A stretch of DNA of 64,000 nt from Flavobacteriaceae bacterium (GTDB lineage: Bacteria; Bacteroidota; Bacteroidia; Flavobacteriales; Flavobacteriaceae): positions 1 to 64,000 of the forward strand of contig JAPORT010000088.1 of assembly GCA_026710085.1 (NCBI GenBank), in the 5' to 3' direction. Numbering within the stretch: position 1 is the stretch's first letter; the number at the start of each line of letters is the position of its first letter. Under the pieces are notes generated by a model. It made no database searches and was not told the DNA's origin. It saw only the letters and a list, made by a program, of their open reading frames with translations. Shown piece by piece: positions 36,521-45,327 of this stretch. The position numbers and the translations under genes are program-made.

Positions 36521-39500
36521 TTGAAATATTTTCTTAACAGATATTCTAAGACATTCGGGATAAAAGAGGGGGTGTTATTTATGTTGGGGATATTTTTAGT
36601 GTTTTTTTCTTGCAGTGATGATGGCATCCCCGAGCTGCCAAGTCCTCCAATGGCCCTACCATCTCCATCCATTCCAATCAACTATATCATCACTACCCAT
36701 GCGGAAGAAGGCGGTTCTATTTCAGCTAACCAAACCATTGAAAGCGGTAAAACCGTTTCGGTTACCGCCACTCCCAATGAACATTACCAATTCAAAGCAT
36801 GGATGGGCGATTGTGGAACGTTTAGCAACGATGTCCTTGCCATCCGTTTTACGACTACCAGAAACTGCCAAATCACAGCGGTTTTTGAAAAAATAGTCTA
36901 TACCATCAAGGCCACAGCCACCCAAGGCGGATCGGTTAGCGATTCGCCAGGGAATGATGTGGTGTATGGCCAAACCATCACGTTGGCAGCCATGGCAGAA
37001 GAAAACTATGTATTTGGTCAATGGAGAGTCGACCCAGATGCCGATTGTCCGACCCTTGAAGATACGACCAGCCCAGAAGTCACTTTCACGGTCGAAGGCC
37101 ACTGCACACTCCAAGCGGTTTTTATGAAAGTCCCCCGAACCGTCACGACTTCTGTTGGCCAAGGAGGACGTATCACGCCAACCACCATCGTTGAACATGG
37201 TCAAGAAGTTAGCATTGTGGTGGAATTAGAGAAAGGCTATCAATTAAAAGAATGGACAGGGGATTGCGGTGAATTTAGTAACGAAACCTCCACCATCAGT
37301 TTTATAGTCCGTAAAGATTGCAAGATGGAAGCTATTTTAGAAAGAATCAATCCCCTTGAAGGAACGCCATTTTATTTTCATGACAATGGGATTACCGTGA
37401 AAAGTTACTCATGGGGCGAAAATTTGATAGGTGAAACTTGGAACATCAATTTTTTTGATGGAAAAGGAGTGGTTGAAGTTAAACTGGTCGATGAGGAGAT
37501 GTTACGACAAATGGTCAATGATGGAGAGAATGTGGAAAATGTAGTGACCACCTTTATCACGAATATGGGTGAAGAAAGGGAAAATGGTAAACCAATGAAG
37601 TCCGGTTTGTTTCAAGATCAATTAGATTTTAATCAAGATATTAGCTCGTGGGATGTGAGTCATGTGACTAACATGAGATACATGTTTTATGATGCTAGGG
37701 TATTCAACCAAGACATTGGTTCATGGGATGTGGGTAATGTCTCTAATATGGGAGGAATGTTTGAAGGAGCTTCTTCATTTAACCAAGATATTGGTTCATG
37801 GGATGTCAATCGAGTATGGTATATGTTGGCTATGTTTTCTGGTGCTTCATCATTTAACCAAGATATTGGTTCATGGGATGTGAGTAATGTCTCTAATATG
37901 GGATGTATGTTTCAGGATGCCACTTCATTTAATCAAGATATTGGGGAGTGGAATGTGGGCCGTGTGACGGATATGGCAGGAATGTTTCGAGGGGCGACTT
38001 CATTTAATCAAGATATCGGTCAATGGAACTTCAATGATTTCGTTGACCGAACCGGTATGTTTCAAGGAGCTACTTCTTATGAAAACAATGTCGATTCGAA
38101 CATATTCGAAGGAACCCTTTTGATGTTAGATGATAATGGCATGACCATTAAAGTAAGAGATGGTATCAAACCCGAAGAGGCCATTGGTCAATCCTTCCGA
38201 TTGGAAATTGGAAGAGAATTCCAAAAAAAACAGGTCGATTTTCTCATCGTTGATGAAGCGATGCTCCGAGAAATGGTGACCAATCGTGATGAAAACATCG
38301 CTTATGCCGTCACCACGTTTGTCGAGGATATGAGTTCGTTATTTGCCAAGACCAAAACCTTTAATTCCCAAATCAGTTCATGGGATGCCACCAATGCAGA
38401 AGACCTCATTTGGCAGGGGGAGGGATGGCTGCCTGGAATTGGCTCATGGGATGTGAGCCATGTGACCGATATGCGTGCGATGTTTTATTATGCGACTCAT
38501 TTTAATCAACCCATTGGGGCATGGGATACCAGCCATGTAACCAACATGAGTCAAATGTTTTATGCCGCTGAAAATTTCAATCAACCCATTGGAGCTTGGG
38601 ATGTGAGCCGTGTGACTGATATGAACGCGATGTTTTATGAAGCAGGAAATTTCAATCAGAATATTGGTAGTTGGGATGTCAGTCAAGTCGCCGACATGTC
38701 AGGAATGTTTCGTTGGGCTACATCATTTAATCAGGATATCGGTTCATGGGATGTGAGCCTTGTCACGGATATGTGGAGCATGTTTCGGGATGCCCGTTCA
38801 TTCAATCAAAACATTGGTGGTTGGGATGTGAGTGGTGTAACCAATATGAACTGGATATTTGGTGAAGCTCAATCATTCAATCAAGATATCGGTTCATGGG
38901 ATGTATCAAAAGTGACTGATATGAGCTATATGTTTAGTAATGCCATATCTTTCAATCAAGATATTAGCTCATGGGATGTAAGTCATGTTATTAATAGGGA
39001 AGGTATGTTCGATGGAGCCTCGTCTTTCAATCTAGATTATGTGAGTACTTGGCCTGGACCAATCACTAAAGACGAAAATGATGCTGAACGAGAACCCGAA
39101 TTGGATTGGGATACCTTTTTAGATAAAGATCCTATTTATTCTAAAATTGTATGGAATGATTTTGAATCTTATCTCAATGCTTTTATTAAAGATGCAGAAA
39201 GATATGGGCTTGATTTATCACATATTGATACCAAAGATTATGAATTTGAAGTGGTTGAAAATGCTTTTTATAGAGCATATGCATATCATATTTGTTCTGA
39301 TAAGATAGGAGTTGGATTTAAAAAGGATTATTGGGAAAACGGATCAAGAAGAAGTTTATTGGGTACCATGTGGCATGAATTTGGCCATACTATGCTTGGA
39401 TTAGGTCATCTCTGTCAATCTGGACACATCATGTCTGGAAGACATAACAATGATTGTCAGTTACCGTTAGAGGATACCGACAGGGATAAGCAACACCCTC

Positions 39501-39637
39501 GAGATAATGATGTTGAACACTGGCCAGATCGAGTCAAAGATATGTTCTTAGGAAATCATCAAGTCAAATATTCATGCCGAAATAGGAGAGGTGGTGATAT
39601 GATCCATTGTGATTTAGATTCTCACAATCATGAATAA
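36521..39637 (+). CDS. Surface lipoprotein: InlB-like repeats, two BspA/DUF285 arrays, C-terminal HExxH peptidase domain
   Basis: 1038 residues from TTG 36521, which gives a proper lipoprotein signal (basic [12 protein letters not shown], then [12 protein letters not shown]). ATG 36428 would add 31 residues before it. After Cys come DDG, resembling a surface-export signal. Residues below count from 36428. Three InlB-type repeats (about 88-310) each have a GGSI.../Y-F--W-GDC-F form. A linker (315-390) leads to six 25-residue DUF285 units of form [17 protein letters not shown] second copy of the linker (567-635) leads to about nine more units. A C-terminal domain has [20 protein letters not shown] and IMS near 983, a zinc-peptidase-like site. 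Probably a surface adhesin or enzyme; no secretion partner is adjacent. Confidence 0.8.
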   Translation: MKYFLNRYSKTFGIKEGVLFMLGIFLVFFSCSDDGIPELPSPPMALPSPSIPINYIITTHAEEGGSISANQTIESGKTVSVTATPNEHYQFKAWMGDCGTFSNDVLAIRFTTTRNCQITAVFEKIVYTIKATATQGGSVSDSPGNDVVYGQTITLAAMAEENYVFGQWRVDPDADCPTLEDTTSPEVTFTVEGHCTLQAVFMKVPRTVTTSVGQGGRITPTTIVEHGQEVSIVVELEKGYQLKEWTGDCGEFSNETSTISFIVRKDCKMEAILERINPLEGTPFYFHDNGITVKSYSWGENLIGETWNINFFDGKGVVEVKLVDEEMLRQMVNDGENVENVVTTFITNMGEERENGKPMKSGLFQDQLDFNQDISSWDVSHVTNMRYMFYDARVFNQDIGSWDVGNVSNMGGMFEGASSFNQDIGSWDVNRVWYMLAMFSGASSFNQDIGSWDVSNVSNMGCMFQDATSFNQDIGEWNVGRVTDMAGMFRGATSFNQDIGQWNFNDFVDRTGMFQGATSYENNVDSNIFEGTLLMLDDNGMTIKVRDGIKPEEAIGQSFRLEIGREFQKKQVDFLIVDEAMLREMVTNRDENIAYAVTTFVEDMSSLFAKTKTFNSQISSWDATNAEDLIWQGEGWLPGIGSWDVSHVTDMRAMFYYATHFNQPIGAWDTSHVTNMSQMFYAAENFNQPIGAWDVSRVTDMNAMFYEAGNFNQNIGSWDVSQVADMSGMFRWATSFNQDIGSWDVSLVTDMWSMFRDARSFNQNIGGWDVSGVTNMNWIFGEAQSFNQDIGSWDVSKVTDMSYMFSNAISFNQDISSWDVSHVINREGMFDGASSFNLDYVSTWPGPITKDENDAEREPELDWDTFLDKDPIYSKIVWNDFESYLNAFIKDAERYGLDLSHIDTKDYEFEVVENAFYRAYAYHICSDKIGVGFKKDYWENGSRRSLLGTMWHEFGHTMLGLGHLCQSGHIMSGRHNNDCQLPLEDTDRDKQHPRDNDVEHWPDRVKDMFLGNHQVKYSCRNRRGGDMIHCDLDSHNHE

Positions 39638-39838
39638 AATTCATAAACCATGTTCAGTATTTTATAACAAAAATAAGAAGGAATTAAATTTTCATTTAGT
39701 AATAGCCAAACAAAATTTATTATATCCATGTTTTTATGAATTAATATTCGACAAAAAGTATACAACTTTCTTGGAAATGTATACTGCCAATTGATTTTAA
39801 TAAATCAATTTTGCATCATCATTAATACAATAGGAATC

Positions 39839-40654
39839 ATGAGTAAAACCATTTTAATCACAGGGGCTAGTAGTGGCATTGGAAAAGCTACGGCTAAGCA
39901 CTTCAATGGCAAAGACTGGAATGTCATTGCTAGCATGCGTTCTCCAGAAAAGGAACAAGAATTAAATCAGCTTGACCATGTTTTGGTCAGTCAATTAGAT
40001 GTTACTCATCTAGATTCGATTGCTAAAACCATTGAACAGGGCATTGAAAAGTTTGGGAAAATTGATGTGCTTCTCAATAATGCCGGATATGGAGCCTATG
40101 GACCGCTTGAATCATTTCCGCGTGAAAATATCATCAAACAATTCAATACCAATGTGATTGGATTACTAGATGTCACAAGAGCGATACTGCCGCATTTAAG
40201 ACAAAATAAATCTGGTCGGATCATCAATATTTCTTCAATTGGTGGAAAAATGACGTTTCCTTTAGGGAGCTTGTATCATGGAACCAAGTTTGCTGTTGAA
40301 GGTATTTCAGAATCTCTTTCATTTGAGCTAGAAGATTTGGGAATACAGGTCAAGATTGTGGAGCCCGGCATGATTGCAACGGATTTTAGTGGGCGATCAT
40401 TTGATTTTCAGCACAAGGCTGAATTAACGGATTATCAACCCATCGTTGATGGTTTGATGAAAAGTATGGCTTCAAGTTCGGTTTCATCTTCTCCACCAGA
40501 ATTAGTGGCCGAAGTGATCTACAAAGCGGCAACGGATGATTCCAATCAAATGCGTTATCGAGCTGGGGCAGATGCTGAGCAAATTTTAGATGCCCGAAAA
40601 CAACTTAATGAAGATGACTTCATTCAAAATATTAAAAATCAATTTAAACTATAA
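39839..40654 (+). CDS. Short-chain dehydrogenase/reductase
   Basis: 271 residues from ATG 39839 (the earlier in-frame start at 39791 adds hydrophobic residues not seen in the family). TGASSGIGKATA binds NAD(P), NNAGYGAYGP is the structural NNAG, SSIGG holds the catalytic Ser and YHGTK the Tyr/Lys pair, so it should be an active classical SDR. Substrate unknown. It is the first gene of a cluster whose third gene contains a related SDR domain. Confidence 0.88.
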   Translation: MSKTILITGASSGIGKATAKHFNGKDWNVIASMRSPEKEQELNQLDHVLVSQLDVTHLDSIAKTIEQGIEKFGKIDVLLNNAGYGAYGPLESFPRENIIKQFNTNVIGLLDVTRAILPHLRQNKSGRIINISSIGGKMTFPLGSLYHGTKFAVEGISESLSFELEDLGIQVKIVEPGMIATDFSGRSFDFQHKAELTDYQPIVDGLMKSMASSSVSSSPPELVAEVIYKAATDDSNQMRYRAGADAEQILDARKQLNEDDFIQNIKNQFKL

Positions 40655-40657
40655 AAA

Positions 40658-41230
40658 ATGAAAACGTTTATGAAACTTTTTTTATCATTAGTGATTCTAT
40701 CTACATTCCTTATCTCATGTAGCCAAGATGATGAATTCATGCCATGTTTGGCCAAAGCCGAGTCAGGTAATATCACAAGTCGTGCAGACGGATCTGCAGG
40801 GGTGTATACCTCTATTGTGATCAATGCTAGACCAGAACAAGTCTGGGAAGTATTGATCGACTTTAGTACAATGCCTAATTGGAGTTCTTCTTTTCAAGGA
40901 CTACAAGGAGATATTTCTGACGGTGGACAAGCTAATGCTTTATTTTTAGTAGAAGGAAATCCAGTCCCATTCCCACATCGGTTAATTTGGGAAGAAGGAA
41001 AACGATTTGGTTGGTCGGATGAAATTTTATTTGCTCCAGGAGTGGTGGATTATCACCTTTATGTTGTTGAGCCATGTGGCGATCAAACACTATTCATACA
41101 AACGGATAATTTTACTGGAACAAACGAAATGTTTCCTCCACAGGCTTTAGCCACTATTCTTTTAGATGGATATCAAGCATTTAATCGAGAATTGAAGGCT
41201 GAAGTAGAAAAACGATTTACGAACCCTTAA
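40658..41230 (+). CDS. SRPBCC-domain lipoprotein
   Basis: 190 residues. The lipoprotein signal SLVILSTFLISC is followed by SQDDEF, which resembles the lipoprotein export signal that sends Bacteroidota lipoproteins to the cell surface. The body (YTSIVINARPEQVWEVLIDF, MPNWSSSFQ, HRLIWEEGKRFGW) is the START/SRPBCC fold with a hydrophobic ligand pocket. The gene begins 3 bases after the SDR stop and ends 1 base before the next start. Likely binds or processes a lipophilic small molecule; the ligand is unknown. Confidence 0.75.
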   Translation: MKTFMKLFLSLVILSTFLISCSQDDEFMPCLAKAESGNITSRADGSAGVYTSIVINARPEQVWEVLIDFSTMPNWSSSFQGLQGDISDGGQANALFLVEGNPVPFPHRLIWEEGKRFGWSDEILFAPGVVDYHLYVVEPCGDQTLFIQTDNFTGTNEMFPPQALATILLDGYQAFNRELKAEVEKRFTNP

Positions 41231-41231
41231 C

Positions 41232-43136
41232 ATGAAAAAAGTATACTTTTTAATAAGCAGTTGCTTGCTATCAGTTCACGGACTGGTTTCACAAGACTTA
41301 GTATACCAAAATATAGAACATAGCAAAGATGCTGAACTCCTGTTTGAAACCTCATTGGAAATCACCCAAGTAGAATCTTTCGGCGTGAATCCAGCAGAAA
41401 TCTTTACAACACCAAATCTCATTCCTCCTTTGGGACTGCGCATCAATACGAGTTATGAAGGTTCTACTGATGGCGATATCAGTGGACAATTGGCATTAAC
41501 GGACTATGGGACCATCATGCCTTATGGTCTGTTAAAATTTGAAGGTTTGGGGAGCATCAAAACCCAAGATGGAGCCACCATTTCTATTCGAAGTAGAGGA
41601 GAAATTCAACCGACACAAGCTCTAATAGCTCCTTTTGGTGGAACGGCCCAGTTGGTGACACATCATCCCAATTACAAATACCTCAATGAATTATTCATCT
41701 ATACTTCAGGTATGGTCGATCGATCAAAAAACACACTCATTCTGAAATTTTATGGGCTTGAAAATAATCCCTTTGGTGACCAGAATCCTTATGCCCGGAA
41801 TTTAAACATCGATTATACGAACTTTCCTTTTGATGCCAAAGGCATAGAAGAAGACCCTAGAGCCACTTTGGTCTATGAAGTCAATGCCAATCCAACTGGA
41901 ATTGAAACGTTTGGCGTGGATATCGATAAAGTATTTAGCGGTCAAGAAGAAACTCCAAAAAACGGACTTCGGATGGATGTCCCCTTTACCGGTACCGTAT
42001 CTGGAGGAGAAATCGATGGCGTCATTTCCGGTGTTGATTATATCACGGTTTTACCTAATGGGAATACGGTGGTTGATGTTCATGGAATCATAGAAGCTGA
42101 TTCAGGTGAAAAAATAGCTTTAAAAGTTGATGGGATCATGACTCCTACTGAAGAACAGGGTGTTTATGAGTTCTATGAAACATTGAATTTGCAAAGCACT
42201 TCAGAAAAATTCAACTACTTAAATAATCAATACTTTATTGGTATTGGAACGACTAATGAAATGGGATTGAATATCAATGTAAGAATCTATCGTTTTGATA
42301 AAAATCCGTTAACTATCAAGCCTCAAGTGGTTTTAATCACTGGGACCGCCTATGGCATGGGCAAAGCGCATGCCGAGCGTTTGATTAAAGAAGGACATAT
42401 CGTTTATGGAGGGGATAAGGAAAATGAAGCCAATCAATATCTCAATGAAATGGGCGGACATGCACTCAAAATGGATGTGACCAATCAACAAGAAGTGGTG
42501 AAAGGGGTTGCTGAAATCATTGAAAAGCATGGACGCATTGATGTATTAGTGAATAATGCAGGCTATGGATTGTATGGGCCCGTAGAAGAAGTGACTTTGG
42601 AAGATGCCATCGCACAATTTGATGTTAATTTATTTGGCGTGGCAAGAGTCACCAAAGAAATCTTACCTCACATGCGAAAGCAAAAGTCCGGAAAAATCAT
42701 TAACATTACCTCAATGGGTGGAGAGATCTACACGGGTCTTGGTGCCTGGTATCATGCCACCAAGCATGCTCTTGAGGGGTGGAGTGATTGTTTGAGATTA
42801 GAAGTCAGAGAATTTGATATTGATGTGGTTGTTGTCCAACCAGGTATTATCAACACTAATTTTTATCAGACCATGTTTGAGTCGGTCAATAAATATGCTG
42901 TTGGAACAAATTATGGCCATATGTTTGAATTGATGTATCAAGGAGCAGAAAACATCACCGTGATGTCTCAACCTCAAGAAATATCTGAAGTCATCAATGA
43001 AATTGTTGAAAGTGCTACTCCAAAAACTAGATACCTGCATGGATTTTTGGCTAAAACCTGGGTGGATTACCGTCGGCAGTTTGGAGATGAAGCTTATGAT
43101 AATTTATTATTGGGAGTCGCTGGCAATACGAATTAA
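41232..43136 (+). CDS. Exported fusion: two DUF3237-like domains plus an SDR domain
   Basis: 634 residues. A signal peptide (YFLISSCLLSVHGLVSQ) is followed by two copies of a beta-rich domain (about 19-168 and 207-360) sharing the G-ISG-----DY-T-MP-G pattern: GDISGQLALTDYGTIMPYG and GEIDGVISGVDYITVLPNG. This resembles DUF3237. From about residue 364 an SDR domain begins: LITGTAYGMGKAHA, NNAGYGLYGP, SMGG, YHATK. It is related to the first SDR of the cluster. A signal peptide in front of an NAD(P)-binding enzyme is odd. The junction TIKPQVVLITG has ATC where an ATG would start a normal SDR, so two genes may have fused. Confidence 0.75.
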   Translation: MKKVYFLISSCLLSVHGLVSQDLVYQNIEHSKDAELLFETSLEITQVESFGVNPAEIFTTPNLIPPLGLRINTSYEGSTDGDISGQLALTDYGTIMPYGLLKFEGLGSIKTQDGATISIRSRGEIQPTQALIAPFGGTAQLVTHHPNYKYLNELFIYTSGMVDRSKNTLILKFYGLENNPFGDQNPYARNLNIDYTNFPFDAKGIEEDPRATLVYEVNANPTGIETFGVDIDKVFSGQEETPKNGLRMDVPFTGTVSGGEIDGVISGVDYITVLPNGNTVVDVHGIIEADSGEKIALKVDGIMTPTEEQGVYEFYETLNLQSTSEKFNYLNNQYFIGIGTTNEMGLNINVRIYRFDKNPLTIKPQVVLITGTAYGMGKAHAERLIKEGHIVYGGDKENEANQYLNEMGGHALKMDVTNQQEVVKGVAEIIEKHGRIDVLVNNAGYGLYGPVEEVTLEDAIAQFDVNLFGVARVTKEILPHMRKQKSGKIINITSMGGEIYTGLGAWYHATKHALEGWSDCLRLEVREFDIDVVVVQPGIINTNFYQTMFESVNKYAVGTNYGHMFELMYQGAENITVMSQPQEISEVINEIVESATPKTRYLHGFLAKTWVDYRRQFGDEAYDNLLLGVAGNTN

Positions 43137-43173
43137 ATCTTGATCAGAAACGAAGTAATGGATCATTAAAACC

Positions 43174-44070
43174 ATGAAAGAAATAGCCATGGAAATTAAA
43201 TCAATCAATCAAATTCATCAAGCCTATGGACTGGATAAACCAACCAATCCATTGATTAGTATCATCGATATGAAGCACTTTGTGGTTAAGGATGAATGGT
43301 TAAATGTCAAGTATACCAATTCATTTTATTGTGTTTTCTTAAAAGACGGTAGTTGTGGATTAGATTACGGTCGGAATACTTATGATTTTGATGAAGGAGT
43401 CTTGAGCTTTATGGCGCCTGGTCAGGTTTATTCGGTAAAATCGAAACCCAATCGAGAGATCAAAGGATGGATGTTGTATTTTCATCCGGAACTCATAAGA
43501 AATACCACTTTAGGTAAAGAAATTGATCGATATGGTTTTTTTTCTTATCAAGTTCATGAAGCCCTTCATTTATCTCAGCAAGAACAATCAGCGATAACAG
43601 ATTGCATCAAGGTGATCAAACAAGAAATATTGGAACGTATTGATCGGCATAGTAATACTGTAGTGGTATCGGCATTGGGTCTCTTGTTAAATTTATGTCG
43701 TCGATTTTATGAAAGGCAGTTCAATACTAGATCATCATCAAATAAAGATGTTTTATCTCAAGTCGAATCTAGTTTAAAGGATTTCTATCATTCAGATCAA
43801 GGTGGATTACCAACGGTGAGTTACCTAGCTAAAAAAGTGCATTTATCACCGGGTTATTTGAGTGATTTGCTGAGGAATGAAACAGGTAAAAGTGCCAAAG
43901 AGCACATCAACTTATTCATCATTGATAAAGCCAAAACGGTATTATTGAATAGTAATGCCACTGTCAGTGAGATCGCTTTTGGATTGGGCTATGAATACCC
44001 ACAACACTTTAGTAAAATCTTTAAATTAAAGACTGGAATGAGTCCCGGTAGTTATCGAAAAGTAAATTGA
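43174..44070 (+). CDS. AraC-family transcriptional regulator
   Basis: 298 residues (or 293 from ATG 43189). The N-terminal half is a cupin-like sensing domain (LSFMAPGQVYSVKS, GWMLYFHPELI). The C-terminal 100 residues hold two helix-turn-helix motifs: SYLAKKVHLSPGYLSDLLRN and VSEIAFGLGYEYPQHFSKIF, with the closing KTGMSPGSYR. Its place at the end of the SDR / SRPBCC / fusion cluster, 37 bases after the fusion gene, suggests it controls that cluster. Confidence 0.9.
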   Translation: MKEIAMEIKSINQIHQAYGLDKPTNPLISIIDMKHFVVKDEWLNVKYTNSFYCVFLKDGSCGLDYGRNTYDFDEGVLSFMAPGQVYSVKSKPNREIKGWMLYFHPELIRNTTLGKEIDRYGFFSYQVHEALHLSQQEQSAITDCIKVIKQEILERIDRHSNTVVVSALGLLLNLCRRFYERQFNTRSSSNKDVLSQVESSLKDFYHSDQGGLPTVSYLAKKVHLSPGYLSDLLRNETGKSAKEHINLFIIDKAKTVLLNSNATVSEIAFGLGYEYPQHFSKIFKLKTGMSPGSYRKVN

Positions 44071-44449
44071 AACTAAAAAAGTAAAATCCGGGGTTAATGT
44101 ATTTCATCCCTTAACATAACCGTGTTTTTATGTTCAAATGTATTTTAATCCGTTTAACTGGTTCAACATGATTGATTAGACCTTGAGTTAAATGAGGTTT
44201 TAAAAGCCTAAGAAAAAGTTGATCATAGGCCAAATACTTTAATCGAGCGTTGGCATTGAATAGTTCTCGACTCTGTGATTCTACCTCTAAAACGAGGTTC
44301 TGTGAGTAGTCATCTCAGGTCAGACTATAGGTATCTGATCTCAAAAACCCTTTATCAGATCACTGATGGGATATTCAAATTAAGTTTTGGTCCAGCCAAA
44401 CTTAAATAGCCATAACCAAATCCAGTCAATTCATTGGTAGGATTTTCAG

Positions 44450-45049
44450 TGTGATTTTAATTCCAACTTCGCGTATTTCTATAGCAAAAAAAGAGTTCCC
44501 TCCCCCTTTGCTAGGCTTGAAAATCAGCAAATCAGGATTTGACCAGGTATATGACCTTGACTTGGTTTTCTTCGGACCCATGCCAATGGGTTCAAAAGTT
44601 TTTTTTGTAGTGGGGTTGGCTCACAAACTAGCCAAACCACCTCTTGAGATGGGCCCCCGATGGTTGACATCATGGATGATTAGCTTATCGAGATATTTTA
44701 TCAAAGATGTAAAATTTTGCATGGACAGGCCCATCCCCTGTTTGCTTATTCTCTCGTTTCTTTTTGGCTCGGCCCGAGATTTGGGACTTTCCTACCGGAT
44801 GCTCTCTTTTTTCTTGGGTGTGGCCTCTTTGTCACCATCCATATACAATAAGAGTATCCAAACTTGTCTAAAATGCCATTCCAAGTAATCGACCAAAAAA
44901 CATAAAAACACATGCTCTTTGACTTGGCTCTTTTGGTGATCCGAAATGCCCTTTCGACTAAAACCAGTTGATTGGTAAGAAGTCACCATTTCTTCAGTGT
45001 TCATGGCTGACTTTTTAACACTAGTGTAAACCAAATACATCCTATACAA
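44450..45049 (-). pseudogene. Decayed gene, possibly a VRR-NUC-type nuclease
   Basis: Minus strand. An open frame from 45049 (MYRMYLVYTSVKKSAMNTEE) continues, after a shift near 44800, into QGMGLSMQNFTSLIKYLDKL, IIHDVNHRGPISRGG, an in-frame TGA, then EPIGMGPKKTKSRSYTW, SNPDLLIFKPSKGGGN and SFFAIEI. The last part has the PDLLIF-P----GL-IE-K look of VRR-NUC nucleases. The match is loose. The remaining 44071-45327 region holds no other recognisable gene. Confidence 0.25.
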
Positions 45050-45242
45050 AGTGGCTTCATTACAGAATCAAATATTTATTTTGAAAACATAAAGTATTAA
45101 TGATTGTGTTATCATCAACTCTGTTATTGATGGGTAAAACCATTACAAGTTCAACGATCTATTGCAACATAAAAACCCTTGTTTTGTGTAGTCATGCTTA
45201 GATATTGCCCATGCTACTATACAAACATGAGTTAAAATATCT

Positions 45243-45321
45243 TTGTTATATTACAAAATAAACATGAAATAGCTTATTTTTAATACACGGATACGTTAAA
45301 TTTACCCTTGTTATAATACAA
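45243..45321. repeat. Two near-palindromic 14-base sites before the DUF4143 gene
   Basis: TTGTTATATTACAA (45243-45256) and TTGTTATAATACAA (45308-45321) are direct copies, 65 bases apart, differing at one base, each with TTGT/ACAA arms. The second ends 6 bases before the GTG start. They may be operator sites or part of the promoter. Confidence 0.35.
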
Positions 45322-45327
45322 AAGCTT

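Noticed and set aside
36722..37204. Minus-strand frame of 160 codons inside the lipoprotein gene
   Set aside because: It is the antisense of the InlB-like repeats, which explains its length; no independent motif.
37640..39000. Tandem repeats that could be taken for a CRISPR array
   Set aside because: The repeats are in-frame 75-base protein units of DUF285 with variable sequence throughout, not identical repeats with unique spacers.
44451..44888. Plus-strand frame of 145 codons
   Set aside because: Composition is not protein-like and no family is apparent; the opposite strand shows the better motif (PDLLIFKP).
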